A DNA stretch of 64,000 bases from contig LATX02000215.1 in assembly GCA_001466705.2 (NCBI GenBank), positions 62,001 to 126,000 on the forward strand, in the 5' to 3' direction. A program made the translations under genes and the position numbers. A model generated the notes under the pieces. That model searched no databases and was not told the DNA's origin. It worked only from the letters and a program-made list of their open reading frames with translations. Source of the stretch: Moniliophthora roreri. Its lineage: Eukaryota; Basidiomycota; Agaricomycetes; Agaricales; Marasmiaceae. This document shows positions 45,603 through 58,021 of this stretch, in pieces (within the stretch, counting starts at the first letter, position 1; each line of letters starts with the position of its first letter).

Positions 45603-45705
45603 TGGCCAACGTGGGGATCGAACCCAAGACCTTCGCGTAATAGAATAACCTGCCTAGCGCTTGACCCTATTAGCACGACGCTCTAACCAACTGAGCTAGT
45701 CGGCC
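45603..45705 (-). tRNA. tRNA-Ile(AAU) with intron
   Basis: Minus strand: acceptor stem GGCCGAC pairs with GTTGGCC (one G-U), D-arm TAGCTCAGTTGGTTAGAGC, anticodon loop CTAATAA with anticodon AAT, T-arm GGTTCGATCC, discriminator A. A 29-nt intron (about 45639-45667, boundary uncertain by a base) interrupts the loop after the base next to the anticodon, the usual site. CCA is not encoded. Confidence 0.93.
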
Positions 45706-46368
45706 ATCATAAATGCAGCAATAATAGTTAGTTATGATGTCTTGGTTCGGAAAATCCTTTCCTTGCACCAAGTCCGCCTCACCCTTGGTACCAACTCTGA
45801 GTTTACCATGTCCCATAAACCCTGCCTTGAAATGTGTCCCACTACATCAAACAAAGTCCTTCATAGCAGCAAGTCATGTGCATACATGGTGTTCCATCAT
45901 GGTCAGCATCTCATTTCTTATCTCTGTTGCTCATTGAATCACCCAGATGTATAAGTTGTATAAGTTTAAGTAGTGGGATATAAAATATAATCAGTGGTCA
46001 AAATTGACACAATGAGAGCAACAAGATCTGAGATGATATAAACAAGTACAAAGTCTGTGCACAGACTTGTCTCTAATCATAACCACCATTGGATTTGGAC
46101 TCTGAACTTGATGACTCTCTGTCCAACTGACAGCCAGGGCATCTGCAAGTACTGCAATGACATGACCAAAATTGAGAAGAAGAGGCCTTGAGAGCTGGCT
46201 ACTATGGTCCAGGCACTACCTTCAAACCCACCTTGCAAATGCTGGATACCAAGCCAGCAAGAGATCCTTGACCACACTCATCTGTACTGCTTGATGTTGA
46301 AGCAACTTTCACACTCCAATTACCAATGCAGACCAGCCATGGCTACCTTTCCCAAGTCTGGCTTGTAA

Positions 46369-47720
46369 TTGAAGGCACCAGCACTGGCACTCTTCATTTT
46401 CAAATTCATCATTCCTAGCCTACTGCTCTATTCTAACCTGAGTGTTGTTCAGAACGGCGAGTACTGCTGGCCAGAACAACTTATTGAATGTCAAATGGGA
46501 ATGTATTTGGAACACTCATGGTTTCAGGAAGGTGTGCTTCTGTGGTTTTATAGTGCTCATAAGGTATGTCTTGAACTTGTGCCATCATTCCTCTGAGTCC
46601 TTCTCATACACTCATTCCAGGTCAGAATGCCATGAAAGAAAGAAGCAGGTTGTCCTGGTTCTAGAGTATATACTCAAGACATTCCAATGGTTTCAAGAAG
46701 AGATCACATTGCTTTTGTTGGCTTTCAAATTCAAGGATCTGGTTCAGTGCTTTAAACTGGTATGCTACAGTGTATTTGCATCACAATCAAGTGTGGATCT
46801 CATTTCATTCCCAAAGTACAAGGATGCTCTTGCTGTAATTGATAAAGCTCATGAATGCAGGATCCAACATTGGGACATATGCAAGGAAGATATGCTTTTC
46901 AATGACACTTTGGGCAAGGAACAGGTCATATTATTGATTGGCAGAATGATGCCTCTCTCTTGATATTTATGATATTTTTGAGCCTCATTTGCATTGGTAC
47001 AATCTGAGGTGTCTGAAGATCAAGTTTTTGACATGTGTTGTAGGGAGAAACTGAAAGACTTGATGCAGCAGGACCAGCACTTGTGGAATAGATTACAGTG
47101 AAGCATACATTGCACAAAACTGCAAAAGGTTATAGCCTGTCTCCAGGAGGTTATAACCCAGGTTCCCAGTGGTTATGACCTTTTGCATGTTTGTGTGATG
47201 TACATTGTACTTTGTTCTGTATGTCATCATGACAAACTGAGATGGTTGGCCTGTGAAGCCTCAGAAATACTCAAGTTTTGCTACTATCGGTGGAGAGTAC
47301 AGACATGGAATTGTTTACCTCTATATCTGTTACAGGCCATAGCTATGTATTATACAACTTTAAAAAGTGTGGAATCCTCTTGGTCTAATCACATATACAT
47401 ATTTTAGCAGCACTTGACTTGGCTTGATATACATTACATGATGTCCACTATATTATGCCTAGTGCATTTTCAAAGAGCTAATAAGACAGTGAGAACACCC
47501 ATCTCAACAGCTACAACCCAAGCTCTCAGCGTGGAACCACCATTCTGGGAGCTGGTTGACTCAGAGAACCCTGTAGCACCCATACCCAAGCCTGTGCTAG
47601 ATCTGGACCCAGAAGCTTGGGCAGCACATTCTCTAGCAGCAGCTGCAACTTCTGCATCTGAGCAGTTTGTATTGCAGTGCTCTAAAAGATACATTAGGAA
47701 GATCCAAAATGTCGGCTAGA
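46369..47720 (+). pseudogene. Degenerate coding remnants, unrecognised
   Basis: Broken plus-strand frames have protein-like composition, for example WPEQLIECQMGMYLEHSWFQ, LVLEYILKTFQWFQEEITLL and PVLDLDPEAWAAHSLAAAAT. They are separated by stops and possible introns. I cannot assign a family. The setting suggests a transposon remnant or dead host gene. Confidence 0.3.
47120..47187. repeat. Imperfect inverted repeat (hairpin)
   Basis: GCAAAAGGTTATAGCC and the inverse of GGTTATGACCTTTTGC pair with a single mismatch across a short spacer that contains further GGTTAT units. It could be a MITE remnant or a terminator-like fold. Confidence 0.45.
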
Positions 47721-47806
47721 AAGAACCACAAACTATGATCACCATGACAGTGGCAGTCACAGCTAGTTCTTGCAGGGAGCATCATTGTGTTGGAACAGTA
47801 GTACTC

Positions 47807-48598
47807 TCAGTAGGTATAGTTTGCATTGGTGGTTAGGTTGACAGCCATTTTGCTGTTCACAATGACAGGTTGGCCATCAAGTGAACTAGGTGCAAAGACG
47901 ACAGCTGGAAAAAATCTTTTCAGTAAGAAGAAGGAATAATAGGAATCCCAAGGTCTACATGTGCAAGTTGAAACATTCCTACCAGATTCAGAACTGGTAG
48001 CAGCAATGTAGATAACTCCTTGAGCACCTGGAATGAATTGAAGGAGAGAAACATTGAAGCAGAGGTTTCCAGAATCAGATATCTTGACACTGGCATAGTA
48101 GAGGGTCAGAGTAACTTAAATTGACATCAAGCAAAAACCTTACTTTTCTGTGAGCATAACATTCTGACTACTGAATGTCAATGCTGTCTGAAGAAAATCA
48201 ATAGGATACTCACAAAGACATTAGCATTGTTGATCTGAGGCAATGAGCCAGAATTGGTGGAATTGGCAGTGACGAGTTTGACAGTGACTGGGCGAGATGC
48301 ATAGTATGAAAGAAAAAAGTTGTTGGTGACATATCTAAATCTTTGCTATCTCCAGACACTGAAATGAAAGGCCATGGTATTGTAAGCCCATGTCGTGTCC
48401 ATTTGGCCACCACCACAGACACTGCCTTCCTCTTGCTGTTGTTCAGTGAAGTTCCATTGTCTCTGAATTCCATCCATTGTCAGCTATAATTTCGGCTGAC
48501 TGAAATGAAATCCAACTCACCCTAGGCCAGTTGATGTTGGCATGTGCAGCGACCATTGAAGCAAAAATGCACAGACTTAGAGAGCATAAAGAGAGCAT
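47807..48598 (-). CDS. Putative secreted protein, possibly decayed
   Basis: Minus strand. Exon 1 from the ATG at 48598 encodes a signal peptide (MLSLCSLSLCIFASMVAAHA) followed directly by NINWPR and a GTGAGT donor. Further exon pieces read WNFTEQQQEEGSVCGGGQMD, RPVTVKLVTANSTNSGSLPQ, ISDSGNLCFNVSLLQFIPGA and FAPSSLDGQPVIVNSKMAVN, ending NYTY-stop at 47807. The pattern of signal peptide and beta-rich N-glycosylatable segments suggests an extracellular protein. One inspected frame contains a TAG near 48355 that may be intronic or a real break. Family not recognised. Confidence 0.45.
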
Positions 48599-49242
48599 TG
48601 TCACAGTTTGCAAAGTTGGAAATGCAGGATGACACTTGAGGCTTGAAACCTGTACTCACCCAATATTTAACTTTTAAGTCATCCTCAAGAAGTCTTGGTA
48701 TCAAGATTCAGGTTCCATTGCTGAGGTGACTGTGAGGGTCATTAATCTTGGTGATGCAGCTTTTGAGCACTTGTGCTGCAGTGGTGTAGATGGTGGTTTG
48801 GATGGAAGGTTATTTGGGTGTACATGACATGAACATAATTTTTAATGGTGGTCTATGCACTGGAAATTTTTTGTGGCAAATACTCTTTGAGTCTTTTACA
48901 GTTGCACCCATGTTCAGTGGCTCTAAAATCAAGAAAAACACAGAGTTCTATCATTTGAAAGGTCAGCAATTATTGTTACAGAGTGGATATAGAAGGGCCT
49001 ACTATATATACTATGCCTTCAGCTAGTCTCACAGACTGACATGCAATGTCCAGATTTCATCATTTAGGTCAATTCCCCCAAGTCTCCCATTACTGTGAGG
49101 GTACTTAGAAGAGAAAACTGACTGCAAAGGGACTCAATTAGGCCAGGACTTGCACTGCTCTGCCAAGTGATCAACATAAATGCAGCAGACATAAAGGAAC
49201 CTGTTGCTGACCCAGATCAGTGTTGCTCCCCTTGCCACTGAC

Positions 49243-49608
49243 ATGCTTTGCTCTAAGACAGCCAAAATTGCTGCAGCTGCTTTTTTACTTGCTCTTCAAG
49301 GGGCTCTTGTTGTCAATGCTTCTGTTCAAGTATGCCAAAGCACAGAGGTAGCACCACCAACTAAGGGGGGATGCTATGCACATGCTGATTATTATGACTG
49401 TGATGATGGTGGCTGGTGTGAGATGAATTCTGCACAGATGGCCTGGAAATGTTTTGATTCTGCTAGGAACCTTCAAAATGCAGATGGAACTGCTGTCAGC
49501 AGCTCTAGCACTAACTCAATGGAATCAATTACAAGCTCCAATTCATCTGAGTCATCAGGCAGGAGATGTATCATTCATGGTGGACACACCTATGGCAATT
49601 GCTTGTAA
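49243..49608 (+). CDS. Small secreted cysteine-rich protein
   Basis: The ATG at 49243 opens a 121-aa ORF. The N-terminus (MLCSKTAKIAAAAFLLALQG, then ALVVNA) is a clear signal peptide. The mature part of about 95 residues has seven cysteines (QVCQ, GGCY, YDCD, GWCE, WKCF, RRCI, GNCL) and a Ser/Thr-rich spacer, an effector-like or cell-wall-protein-like design. The stop directly follows a GTAAGT, so a short extra exon after the acceptor near 49672 is possible; it would add one more cysteine. The frame is uninterrupted despite lying in the CpG-depleted block. A MITE begins about 90 bp downstream. Function unknown. Confidence 0.6.
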   Translation: MLCSKTAKIAAAAFLLALQGALVVNASVQVCQSTEVAPPTKGGCYAHADYYDCDDGGWCEMNSAQMAWKCFDSARNLQNADGTAVSSSSTNSMESITSSNSSESSGRRCIIHGGHTYGNCL

Positions 49609-49697
49609 GTAATCTTCAAAATTCAGCCTTGACGTTCTCACTGACTTGTTTCAAAGTGGTCTTTGCAACAGTATTGACACCAGTGCCTACAATGAAG

Positions 49698-50649
49698 GTC
49701 TACACCCAATGAGATGTTACTGGATGCTATCAGACAGCATCAGACATTATCAAACAAATCCATGAAATTCTGACATGCACCTGACATTTTCTGATGTCCA
49801 TCCAATCAATATTGCTTGACAACTTCTTCCTGGGCCTCCAACTTGAGGTGTAATCAAATAGCTCAAGACAAACTTAGAGAGACTTGTGCCTTGTGGTCTG
49901 TGCACAATTTGCCTCAAATTCCCCTGTGCTCTAAATATCCCCATGCTCACTTCTTTCTTTCTAACCACTACCATCCCACTTCTCAACAGCTCCCACCCAC
50001 TCTTTCTCCCATCTGCATGGCCTCTCGCCATCTCAAGGTCAACCTCGACGGTTCAAGATATAATGTAGAGAGTAGTAATGTAGCCCAGAAGTAAAATATG
50101 GTACAGGTGAGGTATGTGTACTGTTTGCTCATTCTTTTTGTGGAACTAAGGATATTTTGACATGTCAGGCACCTCAGAGAAGTCCCAGATGATGGTGCCC
50201 AACTGCTTTGAACATATATCTCATGAGTTGACCCTAAAATATCATTATCCTTGTACTAAATGTTCTATATGTTGCAGCTTGCTGTGTCATTAGAGCGACA
50301 CTCCTTGTTTCAAGGCAGAGGGCTTGGAGTCAGGTGGAGGGTTAGGACAGAGGGTTTTTGGTCACTCTCACGAGTATGGTGGGGTCTTGGAGATTTGGTG
50401 ATACTTAGGTTGGAGAGCTCACATTGATATGTAATAAATTGTATTCTAGTACCTCACAATATAGCTAATTATTAGACACTATCAGATGTGATTAGACAGA
50501 ATCTGATGCCTAATAAAACCTGTCCATTGCTATCTGCAAAATGTCAGATAATGTCTGGATTATTCCAGGTTAAGGACATTATCAGACAAGGTTGGGTGTT
50601 GTCAGATAACATCTGATAGCATCCAGTAAAACCTCACTGGGGTCTACAC
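49698..50649. mobile_element. MITE-like inverted-repeat element (about 0.95 kb)
   Basis: The left end (GTCTACACCCAATGAGATGT, then TACTGGATGCTATCAGA) and the inverse of the right end (GTGTAGACCCCAGTGAGGTT, then TTACTGGATGCTATCAGA) align over about 38 bp with a few mismatches and one gap. Internally ATCAGA/TCTGAT motifs recur in both orientations near both ends. There is no ORF, so it is non-autonomous. I could not identify a clear target duplication. Confidence 0.65.
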
Positions 50650-51629
50650 ATTGCTGCCATTTTCATTATACTTGTCTCCTCCACAATTGGCATCTTCTTC
50701 CCAATCATTTTCCAGAAATACTCATCAAATCCCATCTTCTTGTTCTTCTTTGCCACAAAACACTTTGGCACAGGTGTCATTATCTGCATGGCTCTTAGTA
50801 TGTCTTTCTTGCTTGAATGAGCATCAGAGTAAGGATAGCTCATTTAATGCCCTAGTTCACCTTCTCTACCATGCATTCATCATGTTCAACAACTCCTGCA
50901 TAGCCAACAAGCTACACTACAAGCCTGTTGCACCTACTATCACATTGGCAAAGACAATCTTGACCTGGTGTGTATATTTTTCTTCTTCCTTCAGTGCAGT
51001 TTTTACTAATTGCTCTGCCCCATCACAGTAATGACATATATGTACCTGCCCTTTGATGCTCTCTCTCTACCTCAATCAACAACCCCAGTGAGGCCTTGGC
51101 TATTATCAAGATTCATCATGCAGGTTCAGCTTAGTACTCATAACAATACCCAAGATATGGCCTCAATTTCAACTCTACTGCCCTGGCATTATAAATTGAT
51201 GGCAATCTGTACTATTCAGTGTCTCATGGTCTGTGCATGGCATCAGCTAATGGAGTCAGAGAGGGTAAATAAACAGCTATGTCTGGTGAGTTCTAGAAAT
51301 TCTCCTCTATTCCTCTTGCATGAACACTAAGTGCAGAGATGGCTGCTCAGAGCAAACTTGCAAGGACCACTGATGCTACTGATGTCAAATCATCAACCCA
51401 GCTAAACATGGTGATGACAGCTTTTGTTGGCCTTTGTCAAGTTATTTCAGAGTATAGCAAAGGTGGAGGGTTCTAGGAGACAGTTGAGAATGACCTGGAT
51501 GGCAAGCAAGAAGCACATTCAATACCTGTCAATGACATTGTCCTTGAATGACATACTGGTAGTATGGCATCATCTGGATCTTCAGAGGCTCCCACAAATG
51601 ACAGTAACAGTGATGCTGTCATGACAGAC

Positions 51630-53085
51630 AGCACAGAGCGGGGTGTGAGTTGCAGTGCACCAGACCTAGGAGCAGTCAAAGATGCATTGAAAGGTGTTAG
51701 TGATAACACACTAGCTGGTTATCAGAGGTAAGCCACTCAACTTGTATTTATTTTTCTTCATGCTTATACAACTATTTTCTAGCCTTGATCAGGCAATGCA
51801 AGAAATGGCTCAAGGATCACCACCTGATCAAACCAGAGGAGATGTTCTTCAGAGCAGACCCTCACCCAGACTCACCAGATATGATCTGTGCTTGGATAAT
51901 GGATTCATAAGGGATTCACTTTTGTATTTTTGTTGACTATTACTGACTTTGACTCAACCAGATGTGATTCAATCAGGTTAGATGGCACTGTTAGGCCTGA
52001 GACTGAGGTGCACAAAACCTACAGTCATGCACAGAAAATGCAAGCTGCTGTCACATTTGTGTTTGGGCAGCTATTTGAGCTGGGAAATACACCGTGGAGT
52101 CAGAGTGAGGTAACTGGAAAATAGCAGGGCAATCCCTCTGTTTCTCAACAGGTCTCACTTTACATGGTCAGTCTCCATCAATAAAAGGTATGTATTAATG
52201 TGCAATACTTCTCTCTGATACTTACCACTGCTGATTGTAGGTCAAGGGCAGAGAACAGGCAACCAGTGCTCAGGCCATTACACCAGTGAGTTCCCTACAT
52301 TGATGTTTGCATATCCTTCTCATCTCTGAAACAGGAAATCATCAGTAAAATATATGATTACAACATGTGACCAGAGAATTGGAAACCTCAGCCTGCCAAT
52401 CTCCTTCTCAAGAATGCTCTTCACAAGTGGGGCCATCCTGGCCCCTATTTTCACTGCTTGTTTCATCTCATGTACATGGTCGCTCTGGCATGCCTGCTGC
52501 AGATTGATGAGGTGCTTAACATCAAATTTAGTGACATCAAGATAGTGGAGCATCATGATGGCAAGGTACAAATGATAATAACACTTCCATATCAGAAAAC
52601 TAGTCAGTTTGAAGGTATGCAGTCTGTTACTTGTTTCTAATGGCTTGAATTTGATAAGTTATTAGAGATCAAACCTTTCATCCTACTTCCTCTTCCAGAG
52701 GAGATGAGACACTTATGTCCTGTTCATGCTTATTCTGAGTGGATAGATGCTCTGAACAAAGAGGAAGGATACATGTTCTGCAAGATCAAGGCTGGAGATC
52801 AAATTGGCACTCAAGACCAGCCAATAGTGAGTAAGTGCTGCCTTCCTGAATGCCTCACTTACTGATTATTGTCTTTCAGACATCTCAGCAGTTTCTCAAA
52901 GGTTTCCAATGGAACCTAATCGATGTTGATGTTGACTCTGCACCTTACAGTACCCATTCTTTCCATTGTGGTGGTTGCCAGTGGCTTGTGACAGACCTCC
53001 AATGGCTGTTCATAAGAATTTGCCAGTGGGGAGAGTGGAGCACTGACTTCAACCACTTGACCATCATGAAATATATCTTGGAATG
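51630..53085 (+). pseudogene. Tyrosine recombinase-like gene, inactivated
   Basis: Exon pieces in order match the agaricomycete tyrosine-recombinase family: LKGVSDNTLAGYQR; IRQCKKWLKDHHLIKPEEMF; HPDSPDMICAWIM; CDSIRLDGTVRPETEVHKTY with SHAQKMQAAVTFVFG; QATSAQAITP; MYMVALACLLQIDEVLNIKF; CPVHAYSEWIDALNKEEGYM; and finally YSTHSFHCGGCQWL and HLTIMKYILE before the stop at about 53085. Stops break it (after SEVTGK near 52122, after YNM near 52368, and in SLHQ-stop-K). Both catalytic arginines are missing: LLR(I/V)DE reads LLQIDE, and HSFRRGG reads HSFHCGG. The changes are consistent with CpG loss. The C-terminal tyrosine (KYIL) remains. Confidence 0.75.
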
Positions 53086-53099
53086 ACAATCCAGTATGC

Positions 53100-55629
53100 C
53101 CTCAAGAATCTTTCTTCAACTTGAGCCAGGAAGCTGAGGTGAAATGTTATGCATGTGGTCGTTCCTGCCTTTGCTTCAGTTATTAATAACCTAGGTAGAT
53201 CTTTTGTAACTATAGTCATAAATTATTCTTAAATTATTCATGTATACTTTGTGCACCAAGCATTTGATTATTTATCTTAGAGTGCACATGGCCCATTCTG
53301 GTTGTGTTAATGTAGGCCTAATTTTGGTTCTAAGCCTTCATCTTCATGTCTTCACTAGTAGCGAGTGCTCTAACATTAACACTCCTCACTAATACCACTT
53401 GATTGTGCTACACAAAGAGCTGATCTGTTGATCAGATCCTGCTCTACTATTGTCTATGTGTGTGTGTGGTGATGTGCAGAGTGTGGTTTGGCGTGATCAG
53501 AGTTACCACACTTAGACTCTATTTGATCTTCGTGATTTAAAATAAGCATGTATTTGGTTATCAACATAGAGACTATGAGGATATATTTGTTTAAATAATT
53601 CGTTTTTATTGTGTGTTTTCTGGTTTCTACTATCTCAATCAAGCCTAAATACAACAGCTAATTGTGCTGAGGTGATGGTAAGACTACCCTGAAGTGATAA
53701 CCCAAGTAATCAAAGACTACAGTACCCCTTGTACTGGATACAACCCTCTTGGTTGTGATCTGTAATGCACTTAAGCTAGAAAACTTCTACTCTGGTAGCC
53801 TGAGCTCTCTCTAAGATGTGTCTACTCAATTTAGAACACACTTAAGCAGGAAAACTTCTACTCTTGTAGCCTGATCCCTCTCTAAGCTGCATCAACACTA
53901 GCAAAACACTAGCTGCCTCCAGAAAGCCACCAAAACTTTCTGATACAAAGTCTTCTCTTGACTTGAAAATGACTATCTGCTAAAGCACAGAACAAATATC
54001 TGGCTTTGCTGTCACTATCAAGTTTGGTATATAGTCTTATATCTCAACTAGGTCTACTCTGAGTCCCTAGGGCCTGATGTGAGGAGGAAAATCTGATTGG
54101 ATGTGATTTCTCTACACAAACAATAGCCACATACAAATATCACATAGTGGTGGGGCAGATTCCTCTTGCTCCCACCTACAAAATGGCTGTCCTTATATAC
54201 TGCTGGAAACAAATATCTACAATAAAATTATAATAATAGGTATATATCATACTGGTCACAGAAAAAAATCACAAAATGAATGTATATAGGTTCAGTCCCA
54301 TGTCACAACAGTAATCCCATACCATATATAGGTATGTGGGTCACCAATAAATACAATCTCAGGTATTGGAAGCACAACTTGAGCTAGGCCCTCCATGCAG
54401 TATATGAGTATCTAGGTTCAGAATCCGTTGCTACTGCCTAGGAGTTCCTTATTCCGTTTTGCAATGGTCGGAAATACTCTCAACTTCCATAGGAGTCATT
54501 GTGTATTTCCTTGTTCTGTCTGTCCTATCTGACTGACTCATGCTTATCTCTCATGTTTCTTTTCTTGTCTATCAGTTATATCTGATTTCTGTCTTATCGC
54601 TTTCCTCCTATCTTTGGAGGATCATGGCATCACCCTCTCAGAATGCAGAGTGATCATATACTTGAGCTAATACTCCATCGTATACATGATTTGGATATCA
54701 TCATATCTTTTCTCTTGGTATATTGTAGGTATCATCCCGAGCTTGAAGGAGCTCACTGAGAGTAATTGAAGATTGTTTAAAAGTGAAATATCCTCTTGAT
54801 ATACCATATATATGTTCAACTACCAATGTGTCTCTCTTGAAAACACTGTATAGAGGTTCCTACAGGTTTCAGGAGGCTTGATGCACAATATTGAGAGTCT
54901 ATAAGTGACTTGGTACCCATGTGAGGCATACTGTAAGTACAATTAACTTATAGCTTTGTGCCATTGAGCATATATAGGTTTTGACTGACTACTCAGGCTC
55001 ATATCAGTCCTTCTATTTCCATGTTTCTTATCATTTCAACTGTTTAAATACGTCTGAATGATGCTCATATGTGTAGAATTTGAAAGGTTTATAAAATTGG
55101 TGTATTATCGCTCAGTCTGATTTCTCTTTCCAGGTGCCTTTTTCACATGAACATACTCCCTAAGCACTAATATTGCTGGAGAGAAAGATGATGAACCTGG
55201 AGTCAAAACAACATCCTTGGTATGTGTGCTCATCTTGAACTTGAAGAACCAAATAACTAACTGTGATTCTGATTCTTGCAGGCTTATATTTCATTTAAAG
55301 TGATTCAGAGCAGGAGATTCTTCAGTTGCTGTGAGTTGTAGAATTATATTGTCCACTCAGGTGTGCATTCAGTATATTTATCTCACTAACTGTCTTACTT
55401 ATTCTATGTCAAAACAGTGCTCTGTCCCAGGTCTCCATCTATTTATAGGAATCAGAACAAACCAAACAGCCACAATCTCTCAGTGTTATGTGATGGAATT
55501 CTGCTGCTCACATGTATACTATTGTTTCACAAATTACACTGCTATAGCCTCTTTTTCCTGTGACTATTTGAGCACATTCTGAAGGCCAAAGGCTATAAAC
55601 TTATTTGCTTCTTGCCATCTGCCATCAAG
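53100..55629. other. Gene-free AT-rich stretch
   Basis: No coding signal that I can support. It contains a 49-bp imperfect direct repeat (about 53767-53815 and 53837-53885, core GAAAACTTCTACTCT), which may be a fragment of an LTR or untranslated retroelement region. Confidence 0.4.
53767..53885. repeat. Direct repeat pair
   Basis: Two roughly 49-bp units about 70 bp apart share CACTTAAGC, GAAAACTTCTACTCT and GTAGCCTGA, differing at a few bases. There are only two copies, so it is not an array. Confidence 0.6.
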
Positions 55630-55988
55630 ATGGGTATCAATGGCCTGTGGGATGTAAGTATCAGCCCATAGTAGAATCAGATAGTTGTCTCACATTACCC
55701 AGGAATTAAGACCCTTTGCAAAAACTGCACTGTTAGCTAAAGTTGCAAGAGAGAGAGGTTTCATCAGGAGATTTGAGATGACAAGAGCCTTTGGTGTGGG
55801 CATCAATTTGAGGTGTGTACTTAGTACCTCAAAAACTCACAAAGTCCTAAACATTGACTTGACTAGCCCTTTATTGGATGGTTACAAGGCCAAACAGATA
55901 GCACTCACACAAAACGGTCTCCATGCACCTACTAATCTCATGCTCTCTCAATTTCGACACTTCATCTCACAATTGAATATGGCAACCT

Positions 55989-55993
55989 TGATT
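55989..55993. repeat. Target duplication of solo LTR (left copy)
   Basis: TGATT precedes the LTR and recurs at 56556-56560. Confidence 0.9.
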
Positions 55994-56555
55994 TGTTACG
56001 TTACTTGCACAGCAACGACAACTACTCAACACTACTATGATATAGCAGCGTTAAGTCAAAAGGTTCAAGTTCGAGTTCGCTAAGGTTCAGAGGGTATGGT
56101 CGATGTGAGCAAGATAGAATGAATTAACTAGGTCAAGCTGAGGTAGCTTAGACCTAGAGACTATCTACTTATACAACGATTGTAGCTATCGATTTGCATA
56201 CAAACTGCTAGGTCGACATCATTGTTTAGTAAACAAGTAGAAAGCAATGGAACATGAAGGATTGTTGATGAAGTCATAAGGAAGAACATGACATTGTAAG
56301 CGATGTCAGAGAAGATGTCATAAAGAAAGAAAGAGAAACTGATAGAATAATGAAGTCATAATGATATCATCTTGACTTCTTAAATACGAAAAAGGAACAT
56401 AGATGGAAAAGGGAACAGGGAAGGTGTATATGTCCAGATGTCAAAAAGAAGCATAGAGAAAGCGCTGAATGGCGCTTAAGAGACAAAAATAGAAAGAGAT
56501 GTCTGTGGCATAAAGAGAAAAAGAGAAATCAGTGTCTTCGTAAACGATTGTAACA
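55994..56555 (-). mobile_element. Solo LTR, gypsy family related to 8021-8476 (562 bp)
   Basis: It begins TGTTACGTTACTTGCACAGC like the LTR at 8021 and ends TTGTAACA. It contains the conserved AGGTCAAGCTG motif. The 5-bp duplication TGATT on both sides shows it arose from a full insertion followed by LTR-LTR recombination. It lies inside the XPG-like gene. Confidence 0.9.
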
Positions 56556-57455
56556 TGATTGCTATATTTTTTTGCAATGGAAAAGAACGCCCAGCAGTAA
56601 AAAAGGGTAAAAAGGTGGTTGCTGGTTGCATACCTGGCTTGTATAAACAGGCAGAGCATTTCATTGGTCCTGCTGGCTTTTACTATCATATTGTGAGTGT
56701 TTTGCCATTTAATATTTGCTTTTATCCCATGTTAGCCATATGGTAGGCACCCAGTGAAGCAGATGCCGAGCTAGCAGAAATGAACAGAAGAGAGATTATT
56801 GACATAGTTATTTCTTCAGACAGTGACTTGTTCACTCTTGGTGCCTGCTGTGTAGTGACAATTAACATGTAAGTGCTTCCCTGGTTTGTCTGTTAGTGTT
56901 CTGACTCAGTTCCAGTGAGGAGACGAAGAAGCTTAGAGAGCTTGTTGTTGACATCTATTATGTTGAGGCCATTAACTTGTCCTGTTTGCTCTTATGGCTG
57001 GAAATGACTTGGATCAAGAGATACCTCATTGTGGAGCAAAGTTTGCACTAGGTACAGTGAAGGCTGTATCAGTGCCTTTCCTCATCTGTTACCAAGAGAT
57101 GACCAGCACAGGGCATGTAAGGGAGGCTCAGGAATGTCTGCAGAATCTCAAGAGCAACATTATCTGTGTGTTAGAGGAGAATCCAGCTGGAACATTACCA
57201 AACAAGGTGCCTGCATTGGCCAATTTTCTTCACTTTAACAAGTTTCCTAAACACCTACCCCTTGACACTTTCACAAAACCACTGACCTCTTGGACTCACT
57301 TACCCAATGGACCACCAGCAGCAGCATCCTGGGTGCTCCAGATTGTTGACCTTGATGGAATGGCAGAAAGCTGTTGTTCATTTCTCACCTGGGACAATGA
57401 AGAAGTTCTTGGGAAATTCATGAAGAGTATGTACCCTGGTAGTGATGTTGTGGGC

Positions 57456-58021
57456 CAGGCTGGGCTCAATACCCTGGGGCAGGGCAGGGCTTCAGAGGGC
57501 TTGGGCTTGTCAAACATTAAGCTCAAGCCCTGAGCCCTGTAAAGCCCAAGCCTTAGGCAGGGCTCAGGCTCAGCCCAGGCTTGCTAACCAGAAATCAATT
57601 TGCACATCAGAGTAGTTTGATTGGCTCAGGATGCATAAATGAGATCCTGTAAGAATTAGATATCTATCATTTAACTTGTATAAGCAGTGAAGGCAACATT
57701 ACCAGTTGTTTGAGTGGATTTCCTACACATCAAAGGCATTGTGCAAAGTAACCAAAAGAAAATACCTATGCATGGGAACCTTCCAAAACAGGTCCTATCC
57801 AGAGTTTCAACTGGAACACACACTACATCTTCCAAGGCAGAATCTCAGATGTCATAGCCATGCCAGTTAGTACCAAAAATTCTGCACTTCTTCATGAGTG
57901 GTGCATATACTGACAAGCCTGGGCTCAAGCCCAGGGCTTGGGCTTTCTGAGATGTGAGCCTGAGCCTTCAGCCCTGCAAAGTCCTCTATAGGGCTGGGTT
58001 GGGTACCATGAGCCCAGCCTG
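57456..58021. mobile_element. MITE-like element with CAGGCTGGGCTCA ends (566 bp)
   Basis: It starts CAGGCTGGGCTCA and ends with the exact inverse TGAGCCCAGCCTG. Subterminal regions carry many GGGCTTGGGCTT / AAGCCCAAGCC motifs in both orientations. The CAGG start and GGGCT motifs resemble hAT-type MITEs. I did not find an exact 8-bp target duplication, so the superfamily is tentative. It lies in the XPG-like gene. Confidence 0.65.

Noticed and set aside
53767..53885. Direct repeats that could suggest a CRISPR-like array
   Set aside because: Only two imperfect units in a eukaryotic genome; better read as retroelement debris.
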